Assembly: GCA_023614405.1 (NCBI GenBank)
Contig: CM042692.1
Location: forward strand, 124,703,498 to 124,767,497
Direction of reading: 5' to 3'
Source of the DNA: Avena insularis
Taxonomy: Eukaryota > Streptophyta > Magnoliopsida > Poales > Poaceae
DNA length: 64,000 nucleotides
The position numbers and the translations under genes are program-made. The notes beneath the pieces were generated by a model, which was not told where the DNA came from, searched no databases, and saw only the letters and a list, made by a program, of their open reading frames with translations. Below, piece by piece: positions 57,143-64,000 of this stretch; position 1 is the first letter of the stretch, and each line of letters starts with the position of its first letter.

Positions 57143-59330
57143 ATGCGACAGCGCCCACACCCTCCCGCGCTCTTCTCGCATGGGTTGGCGAGACAGGAAT
57201 TCGATCCTCGAGGTAAAATCTCATGCCAATTTACAGGTTGCTGATGTAATTGCCTCGAATTCTGCCCTTTCCTGTAGTGTCTGGTAAAATGCCGTCTCTG
57301 TGTTTGTGCAAATGCTCCAAAGGGGCAAGAGCTTGTGAGACGAGTCTGTGTTTGCTGAATCGAAGCGTGTCACTGTGTGCTTAGCTGTCCCGCGACCTTG
57401 CATTAATTCGTACATGTTAAACCCTGTGAAGTGTGAGAATCTCGCAAGTTGTTTCTACTTGCCACTAGCCCACTACTAGCCTATTCCTTTATATTTGGTT
57501 GTTTCATGATGCTTAAAAAATCCTAGTTGTGCTGCTTCTGAATCTGTTAGACTCCAGCAAGTAGATTGTGCAACTCTCCTTTTGTTTGCTAGCCTGCGGA
57601 TTTTCCGAATTGCAGAGACAAATTTATTGCTTCCTTATGCTTCTGTGGTTTAGTAGTTTTTAACCTGTTTCAATTACATCCAATGATTGAACCTCTTATT
57701 TTAGTAAAAATAAAAATTGTGTAATGTTCTACTGTATTTTTTCTTTCGCTCCACATAATGTGTTCACATTAATGACGTGAAAAGATTTTCGAGTAAGCAG
57801 ATCTAGGTTTAAATTTCTACAGCTTGCTTGTTGCTTTTAACTCTGAAGGCCTAGTAAATACTCTCTCCATCCCATAATATAAGATGTTATTACATTCAAT
57901 ATACTCAAGTATTTGATGTACTCCCTCCGTCCCAAAAAGGATGTCTCGAGTTTGTCTAAATTTGGATGTATCTAGACACTATTTAATATATAGATACATC
58001 TAAATTCAAACAAACTTGAGACATCCTTTTTAGGACGGAAGGAGTAATAACAACTTACATTATGGGACAGAGGCAGTAGAATGCATCAATGGATCAGCAT
58101 TGCAGAAGTTAGTGAGTTAATGTTCGGTTCATCTTTATGTGTTCTGACTTGGTGCAACTTTGTAATGGTTTAGATATGGCACCGCGAGGAAGAACTTGGA
58201 AGCATGTGTGCAAGAAGTGCAATAAGAGCTTCCCTTCAGGGAGAGCTCTTGGAGGCCACATGTCATGCCACTGGCGCATGGTTGAGCAGCCAAAGAGGAC
58301 GCCAAGCCCTCCTGCCAGTGTTGTCGACGTGCATGTCTTGCTGCTGAGTCCAAGTGATGAGGAAACTTTGCTGCCGTCCTCCGGAACTCAATGTCCGTCG
58401 TGCTCAAAGGTGTTTTCTTCCTGCAATTCTCAGAGGATGCACATGAGGAAGCACAGTGAGAAGAAGGTGTTGAGCAAGCCCGTCGAAGAGGCAGCTGGGC
58501 TGAGGGAAGCTCTGGCCATAGCTGATGGTGGCTACAATGTCGTGTTATCTCCTTCGGTGAAGCGCAAGCGGTCAAAGAGGGAGCCACCAGCACTCAATTT
58601 TGGCGAGATGGATGCTGCTGTCACTCTCCTGCTGCTTTCAGAGCATTCTAAGAAGATTTCAGCTTATGAAGATTGTTGTGCAGAAGATATGGGCAGTTTG
58701 CCCCACAATGTGTCAAAGGATGTGAAGCTGAACGCCTTCGATCATCTACTGGTTCGATCTGCTAAGTTCAAGAAACCAAAAGGTCACAAGTGTTCAGCTT
58801 ATGATGATTACTATGGGCAGTGTGAGAAGGACGACAACTTGATCCCCAATCTTCCCAAGAACTCAGCTGACGAGGATTGCTATGGACAATATGAGAACGA
58901 AAACATTTTGGTCTATGGTGTTCCCAACAAGGACAGCAATGTGACCCACAATGTTTCTGAAAAGGACTACACTTTAATCCCCAATGTTCTCAAGGATAAC
59001 ACTTCGATCCCCAATGTTCCCAAAAGTTCGGCTTACAAGGACTGCTATGGACAATATGAGGAGGAGAACATATTGTTTCACAATGCTCCCAAGGATAGCA
59101 ATGTGATCCACAATGTTCCCGAGAAGGACAACATTTTGACCCCCAATGTTCCCAGGGAAGTAGAGCTGATTGTGCTTGATGATGTGCTGGCTGAAGATTC
59201 TGAGCTAAGGAAGCCAAGAACCGACAATTATTCAGTTGAAATGAAGTGTGGTGATCTTTCAGCTGCAATGGAGGTCAAGAGGCACGATTGCAATGCTTGT
59301 ACGAAGCCATTTGGGTCAGGGCAGGCGTAG
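57143..59330 (+). CDS. C2H2 zinc-finger protein (QALGGH type), one coding intron
   Basis: Likely a nuclear DNA-binding transcription regulator. Exon 1 is 57143-57212 (ATG, 23 codons plus one base) and exon 2 is 58174-59330, with intron 57213-58173 (GT...AG). The exons join in frame to give 408 residues. If splicing differs, ATG 58176 (residue 25) is the alternative start. Finger 1 is C36-x2-C39...H52-x3-H56 with GRALGGH; finger 2 is C97-x2-C100...H113-x3-H117 without the QALGGH core; KRKRSKR at 153-159 looks like a nuclear signal. Residues about 185-350 are low-complexity, with repeats around SAYxDCYGQYE and PNVPKDSNV. Finger 3 starts C396-x2-C399 but TAG at 59328 cuts it at GSGQA, and GGHMSCH follows in frame downstream. 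The intron carries two nested MITEs. A possible truncated allele. Confidence 0.82.
57861..58076. mobile_element. Stowaway MITE (outer), in the zinc-finger intron
   Basis: Ends CTCTCTCCATCCCATAATAT and ATTATGGGACAGAGGCAG form inverted repeats, flanked by TA (57859-57860 and 58077-58078). It is split by the inner MITE at 57921-58044. Without the insert it is about 90 bp. Confidence 0.85.
57921..58044. mobile_element. Stowaway MITE (inner), nested inside the outer MITE
   Basis: It starts CTCCCTCCGTCCCAAAAAGG and ends with the inverted CCTTTTTAGGACGGAAGGAG. It is flanked by TA at 57919-57920 and 58045-58046, the Stowaway TSD. About 124 bp with an extended hairpin, hence a young copy. Confidence 0.9.
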
Positions 59331-60053
59331 GGAGGGCACATGAGCTGCCACCGTCCTAGGAGCAATATTCACCATCAAGGGTTTGCTCATTGTCCTGACT
59401 CCTGAGTCCGTTGTGATGGAAGAGCAAAAGCAGAAGCTAGAATTGGACTCCAAGTTGCTTAATCTCAGACTTCCAGTTCTCACTGACAGACACTATACTT
59501 TCTTGGGCTTGAAATCTGAACCTGAGCCATGACCTGTGGCAGGCAGGGTTCACTGAGGCGATGCCGGTGCTCACCCTTGCCTGAACTGCTACATTTACTT
59601 CAGTTCCGTATATAGTCAATCAGTCTAGTCTAGTCACAAAAACTCCAATTGGTCTGCTTGTAGATAGCCATGGGCATTATACTGGACTTCTCATTCTGAC
59701 AATTTTTCCTGGACAGGAAGGACATGTATCATCTGGCATTGGTTGCTGAATAGTAAAGCAATAAGTTGAATGGTGTCAGTGAAATACTGTCATTCCAGCA
59801 CTAATTAATGATCTTGCATTACCTAACAACTTTGGTTTCTATCTACACTTTTGTGTTTCTGTAAACGACACAAGAAACAGTATCAAATGTTTCTCTTGGT
59901 GACATCGATGTTGGTACTACGGAAACTAGGCCAGTTGTCTGTCGTTTTGGCATATAAAATGGGTCTACTATTTATCGTTGATGTTCACTGCTAATAAAGC
60001 TCGTCTATAGGTATACATCCATGGTCTATTATAAAGTTCTGATGCATTGTTGG
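59331..60053 (+). other. 3' region of the zinc-finger gene and intergenic spacer
   Basis: It contains the in-frame remainder of finger 3 (59331-59402, stop TGA 59403-59405) and then non-coding sequence. An AATAAA-like signal is found at about 59993 (TAATAAAGC). No other feature is visible. Confidence 0.5.
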
Positions 60054-60055
60054 TA

Positions 60056-60179
60056 CTCCCTCCGATCCAAATTAATTGACTTGGATTTGGCTAGATTCGG
60101 ATGTATCTAGCACTGTGTTTAGTGCTAGATACATCCGAATCTAGCCAAATCCAAGTCAATTAATTTGGATCGGAGGGAG
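60056..60179. mobile_element. Stowaway MITE with near-perfect hairpin
   Basis: Arms of about 58 bp starting CTCCCTCCGATCCAAATTAA and ending TTAATTTGGATCGGAGGGAG are almost perfectly complementary around a TGTGTTTA loop. TA lies at 60054-60055 and 60180-60181. The near-identity of the arms indicates a young or homogenised copy. Confidence 0.93.
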
Positions 60180-60377
60180 TATGATTATGGTAATCAAGCT
60201 AGTTGGTGGAGCATAGTCTACTGTATACTGATCATGGGAAGAACAGATAATCAAAGAGGTTACGCCAGTCAGAGCTTGGTTGCCAAAATAGTCATTAAGA
60301 TTGCGGGGCACTATCCATGACCAGTTTTTATAACAACTGTTCGACTTTTTGAAATTTTCAAAAACATAAGTCATGTA

Positions 60378-60445
60378 CTCTCTCCGTCCTGAAAAGGATA
60401 TGGATACATTCAAATTTAAACAATTTGCGACACCGACGGAGGGAG
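60378..60445. mobile_element. Stowaway MITE, degenerate short copy
   Basis: Starts CTCTCTCCGTCCTG and ends CACCGACGGAGGGAG; TA flanks at 60376-60377 and 60446-60447. Only 68 bp with weak central complementarity, so likely an internal deletion derivative. Confidence 0.7.
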
Positions 60446-60796
60446 TATACTTCATCAAATAATGTACGGAGTACAAGTATGATTTTATTGCAGATGTCTT
60501 CAAAGCCCTCAGAGCAATTTTTTTAACCGGCTAGCTAGGGTATGTTGTGATTGGAGACATGATGATTTAGAGTGCTAAGAGCGTGTCTAACCCATCCCCG
60601 ATAAGTTAAAGGAGAAACAAGATCCCTGAATTGGATTCCTATATTTTTTTCTCCTCTATACTTCGGCCGTCGGATTCGATCCCCCAAAACTTAGAGGACT
60701 AGAATTTTTTCATCATCATTTTCAAATCTCCACACCACAATCCAAATATCCATAATACAAACATGCATAAATTTTATCTAAAATACATCAAATCGA

Positions 60797-62077
60797 TCAA
60801 GTTAGATCCAAAAGCTTGGCCACCACCATCTCGGCCACCTCAAAGACCACCTCGGCCACCATCACCACCACCACCACCACCACTCTCTCGGGCAAAGATC
60901 CTCGCACAAGCAAACCCCCAATATGCCCTAGACTTGTCATCCAATGTGCTTGGGTTAGCCTGGCTAGACGCTTTGTAACTCTCTCTGGGCTATGCCCCGG
61001 GCTAAGCGCTCTTGTACATCCCCCTCTCTTGTAAATATTTTCTCTTTCATAAAATTTTACTGTCGGGGCCTCCCCTACAGTTTTCAGCTCAAAAAAAATG
61101 TGCTTGGGTTCATGAACATGATGTTGCGGTCGGCATCCTCCCTCTTCGTGGTGCATTGGTCACGTAGTCCACGGCCCCGGCCCATCGTTGCAACACTCAA
61201 GTATTGTGTCCCAATGATGACCAAGTGATCCTTGGGTTCGGTATGATGGAACAGTGACCACCTTGTGGTAGTATTCCTCAATTATCCCCCAAAACCTCTC
61301 CTTCGATTGATCAACGCCAACCGATGCATCAAACGACATATTCATCCAAGCATGGCACAATGCCACATCTTCTTCCTCGTATAGTTAGCGGATCTCTTGC
61401 CCGGGGCCTTGTCCTTGCTCTTTCCCTTGCCTTTGCTCTTGCCCTTGGTCGACGCCTCCACCTCGGTCAACTCTTCTTCGGCCTCCTCTCTTCCTCTTCC
61501 CCGGCCAAGAAGCCATCATTAGCCTCCTCGGTGGCCACCTCCTCGTCGCCGCTAAAGTTGAGGTCATCGAGACCTTGTTGGTGAGAAGAGTCGAGTTGGG
61601 TCATGAACTCAGCGACGGTCAACTCGGCTGCACTTGGCGTTGGATTGGAATTTCCTCGACCACCTCGCGGGCGCCATCTTCAGCTGACACGGTAGCCGTC
61701 GAGGAGGACGTCAATGTGGCCTTGGAGGTCCCCTTGGGCTTGCCTTCGTCGCTGTGGTCGACGGCTTGGGTGCGGAGGCGGCAGCGGAATTTCTCTTCTT
61801 CTTCTCCTCTGCCGCCTGCGAATGGGCAATCATGGCCTCTGTCGGCTTCCTTTCCCACGGCCCACTCACCACCGGCGCAAGGGACGGCCGTCACACCTTC
61901 CCCGCTAACTTTCTGGTGGTCTTGGTGGCCATTCCAGTCGACCGCGCCACGCCGGTGGTGCCCAACCGCTTTCGTGGCATCGGTGGCACCGGTGGAGTCG
62001 ATTCCGGCGGTGTTGCGTCAATGGGAAACTCCGGCGGGGATGCGGAACCAATCTTCGGTGACATTCCGGCTGGGTAG
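60797..62077 (-). pseudogene. Harbinger ORF1 (Myb/NAM-associated-like) remnant
   Basis: On the - strand, 61160-61366 reads MALCHAWMNMSFDASVGVDQ followed by SKERFWGIIEEYYHKVV, the trihelix/Myb-like DNA-binding part of PIF/Pong-type ORF1 proteins, which is also seen in proteins with a NAM-associated C-terminal domain. Upstream pieces (61385-61600) are low-complexity Gly/Arg/Gln or Lys-rich, and a frame change occurs near 61375-61385. Further along, IMFMNPST (about 61108-61150) is interrupted by the LINE fragment at 60957-61096. The product would bind the transposon ends with the transposase. It is not intact. Confidence 0.7.
60957..61096 (+). mobile_element. 5'-truncated LINE copy with poly(A)
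   Basis: About 140 bp of a non-LTR retroposon 3' end, finishing GTCGGGGCCTCCCCTACAG then TTTTCAGCTC and a run of A. It is flanked by a 14-bp direct repeat AATGTGCTTGGGTT at 60943-60956 and 61097-61110, the target duplication made by target-primed reverse transcription. It interrupts the Harbinger ORF1 remnant and is thus younger than it. Confidence 0.88.
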
Positions 62078-62319
62078 AGGAATCGGCCGACGCCGAGTGA
62101 TGCGGCTTTGGACGGAGAGTCGGCAAGTGGCGGGAGAATTTTAGTAGTCGGGTTGGCGGCCGAGCAAATTTGGAAGGGAGGGGGGAGAATTTAGAAGTCA
62201 CTATCCTATATTTGCTCCTCTAACCGAATTTGCGGCTTCGGTTAGATCCGGTTTCAGCCGATAGAGGAGAAAAAATAAGAATCCGGCCGTGGATAGGAGA
62301 TGGGATAGAGATGCTCTAA

Positions 62320-62690
62320 GTTAGCAGGAGGAAAAACGGCAAGCTAATATATTAAGAAAAAAAAATGGAGGACGAAGGTTTGCCCTGAGCCCTGAGGGAT
62401 TAAAGTATTATTTGACCCAGTGATCTAAGCAAAGGTTACTTAGGGCACGTGTGGTAGAATGGTGTCTGTCTTTTCGTAGTGGAGTCAAGTAGGATAGTAA
62501 CAACTTACTTACCATAATTCTATAATAACTAAAAACGCTATATATATTTTTGGCAGAGAGGGTACATTTGTTTGTTAAAAAAAAGGTAAATGAAACATAT
62601 CATCATCCGGGGATCCAACGAAACGATCATGTGCCACGCAGCGATCATGGGGGATTTCCGAAAAAAGTGGAGCTAAGATGTTTGGAATTA
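62320..62690. other. Spacer between the Harbinger element and the LINE remnant
   Basis: AT-rich, with an A-run at about 62355-62364. No feature is supported. It may include the start of the LINE copy. Confidence 0.35.
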
Positions 62691-63350
62691 CTTCACCAAG
62701 ATGTTTATGCGCAACCCTACAAGTGCCAATTCTTCACCTGATTAGCTGTGCTTGGCCGCCGTTTGACAGCCGACAATTTGCAGAAAAGAGGCCAGCTCAA
62801 TGACCCTACCTGCCCACTGTGCCTCTTTTCTGAAACTGGACTGCACATAATTCTGACTTGCCCTTTTGCCCAGCAGGTTTGGCTTCGTGTCTCTCAAAAA
62901 ACTGGAGTATTTCCAGCTCGCCGCTAGCCACGACCACCCCTCTCCTTGACTGGTGGTGCTCTCTCTTTGCTGGCCTTGCCCACAAGCCCAGGCGACGCTG
63001 GAACGTGATAGTCACCATTGTCTGGTCTGGTGGTCTTTGTGGAAAGAAAAAAAATAAAGAATTTTCAACAACCGCCTGTCAACAGTTGATTCAGTCTTCT
63101 TCAAAATCGTTGATAGCCCCAATGACTGGCTATCCGCAGGTCGATCCCTGAACAAATTGCTGGCCCAAAGACCCAAGAGAACCAGACTACTTTCTCTTCT
63201 TTATTTACTCGTGCCTCTGTAAATGCTGTTATGCTCTTTGCTCCTGAGCTTGTTTGCTCATCTTTTTTTGGAGCTGTTGGCTTGTTTTTTATCTGTAAGC
63301 AACTCTTAATACGGAGTATATGATGACTGCTTTTTCTAAAAAAAAAAAAA
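62691..63350 (+). mobile_element. LINE 3' end (non-LTR retrotransposon)
   Basis: From 62721, the frame KCQFFT, TGA, then LAVLGRRLTADNLQKRG and CPLCLFSETGLHIILTCPF gives the zinc-binding domain found at the end of plant LINE reverse transcriptases (zf-RVT). The TGA replaces the usual Trp of this motif. Coding decays after about 62900. The unit ends in a 13-base A run at 63338-63350. It is 5'-truncated, since no RT or endonuclease is seen. A target duplication could not be found with confidence. Confidence 0.8.
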
Positions 63351-63717
63351 TCATAGTCACCGACATTCCAAATATGTCATCAAGGTGAAAGTATTTTGTG
63401 CATACTATGTGCACTACAGTACAAACACACAAACAGTACAGGATAGTTGAAGATCCAAACAGTCATGCTTCATTATGTTCAAAACACAGTTGCCAAGCTA
63501 ACCAGACACTACAGTACAATGACTCATACAGGATCGTTTGAAGATCCAACCAGTGTGTATGCTGCATTATGTTCAATACAGCACAAAAACTCTGAAAAAA
63601 AGACAGTTTCAAGATACAAATAGTTGATAAGGCTCGTCAGACACTACAGTACAAAGACTCAGTGCAAGCTAGTTTGAAATTTCAAGATCCAAACTGCTGT
63701 CAATGCTCAAGCAGACG
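63351..63717 (-). other. 3' untranslated region of the right-edge gene, with imperfect repeats
   Basis: Lies downstream of the stop of the gene at 63718. It contains three imperfect copies of a segment (ACACTACAGTACAA...GAAGATCCAAAC) at about 63410, 63507 and 63642. No AATAAA is sure. Confidence 0.5.
63405..63715. repeat. Three imperfect direct repeats (97 and 134 bp apart)
   Basis: CACTACAGTACAA occurs at about 63411, 63508 and 63642. Each is followed by a GAAGATCCAA or CAAGATCCAA block and, in the first two copies, by TGCTTCATTATGTTCAA or TGCTGCATTATGTTCAA. Confidence 0.75.
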
Positions 63718-64000
63718 TCATCTATAGATCCCATGCCGTGACATGAAGTGACGAGGACCGTAGATCCGGGGATTTTCCTTGAAGTACTTATCAGGGTTCA
63801 GTATATCCAGGCAGTCACAGTCAGAGAAGCCCCCAACAATCAGAGATGGTAAAATTGGCATCTTCACCCGCTGAAGTTGAACCACATTTTCCAAGGTAAA
63901 CTTGTGAACACCATCTAAAGCAGCAAGAAATCGAAGGACTGCAGGATCCCAGGCGTGGACATAAGCACCTCGTGCCACCCCCACCACCATGGACCCTCTT
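63718..64000 (-). CDS. C-terminal end of an unrecognised gene, runs off the right edge
   Basis: On the - strand the frame enters from beyond 64000 and stops at 63718. It can be read through the window edge without a stop, so the first ATG seen (63988-63990) is not necessarily the start. The last 94 residues or so include AYVHAWDPAVLRFLAAL, then RVKMPILPSLIVGGFSDCDC and NPDKYFKENPRIYGPRHFMS, ending RHGIYR. The composition is that of a real plant protein (no low-complexity bias, mixed GC). I do not recognise the family and assign no function. The stop is followed by a repeat-rich 3' region. Confidence 0.6.
   Translation of the reverse strand, partial: RGSMVVGVARGAYVHAWDPAVLRFLAALDGVHKFTLENVVQLQRVKMPILPSLIVGGFSDCDCLDILNPDKYFKENPRIYGPRHFMSRHGIYR

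Larger units (their letters stand above)
60579..62316. mobile_element. PIF/Harbinger-like DNA transposon
   Basis: TSD TAA is at 60576-60578 and 62317-62319. The ends GAGCGTGTCTAACCCATCCC and GGGATAGAGATGCTC give imperfect inverted repeats, with further complementarity inward (TTTTTTTCTCCTCTATA against TATAGAGGAGAAAAAATAAG-type). It encodes a decayed ORF1 on the - strand and no transposase ORF2, so it is non-autonomous. A short LINE copy sits inside at 60957-61096. Confidence 0.8.

Noticed and set aside
58135..58593. Antisense ORF to the zinc-finger gene (- strand)
   Set aside because: It is a shadow of the finger-coding exon; the + frame has the zinc-finger motifs.
63305..63325. Stowaway MITE end (ACGGAGTA)
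   Set aside because: Only one end is seen, no partner inverted repeat within a plausible distance, and it lies in the LINE tail.

Overview
The window is nuclear DNA of a grass, most likely a Pooideae (the lineage of wheat, barley, oat and ryegrass). The reasons are a copia element whose LTR resembles the barley/wheat BARE/Angela/WIS group, gypsy elements of grass Athila-, Tat- and Tekay-like types, Stowaway MITEs with CTCCCTCCG ends and TA target duplications, and a PIF/Harbinger element with a TAA duplication. No species can be named from the sequence alone. There is no bacterial, organellar or CRISPR content, and I saw no tRNA or rRNA gene.

Region 1 (1 to about 50.1 kb) is a retrotransposon nest, resolved by matching terminal ends and target-site duplications (TSDs). 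An old element (C, + strand, ORF fragments at 846-1475, 1990-2449 and 39273-39651, 3' LTR from about 40154) was split by a Tat-like gypsy element A (- strand, 2455-39267, candidate TSD GTTGG). A was in turn hit by three elements: B, an Athila-like gag-only element (3191-15962, TSD CTCGG) inside A's 3' LTR; E, an element with about 4-kb LTRs and almost no interior (20178-28938, TSD GTACT) inside A's antisense ORF; and a solo LTR (34554-35984, TSD GTCAC) inside A's gag. B itself carries a 4.7-kb solo LTR (7181-11897, TSD CAGGT). A BARE-like copia element D (41169-49388, TSD GATCG) sits in the 3' LTR of C. With the inserts removed, A is about 13.8 kb, a normal size for Tat/Grande-type elements. 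All retrotransposon genes here are broken or lack pol.

Region 2 (about 50.1-56.4 kb) is transitional: AT-rich spacer, one Stowaway MITE, a patellin-like (CRAL-TRIO) gene remnant, and a FAR1-related pseudogene on the - strand that has lost its MULE transposase core but keeps the DNA-binding, SWIM and C-terminal parts.

Region 3 (56.4-64 kb) is gene-like. A C2H2 zinc-finger gene (57143-59330, one coding intron) of the QALGGH type ends at a TAG that falls inside its third finger; its intron holds a MITE nested in another MITE. Downstream are two more Stowaway MITEs (one an almost perfect hairpin), a PIF/Harbinger element with an ORF1 (Myb/NAM-like) remnant that itself contains a short 5'-truncated LINE copy, a LINE 3' end with a reverse-transcriptase zinc-binding domain, and the C-terminal end of an unrecognised gene running off the right edge on the - strand.

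I see no operon-like or defence-like system. The most unusual items are the long-LTR/short-interior element E, the stop codon in the zinc-finger gene, and the precisely dated nest.
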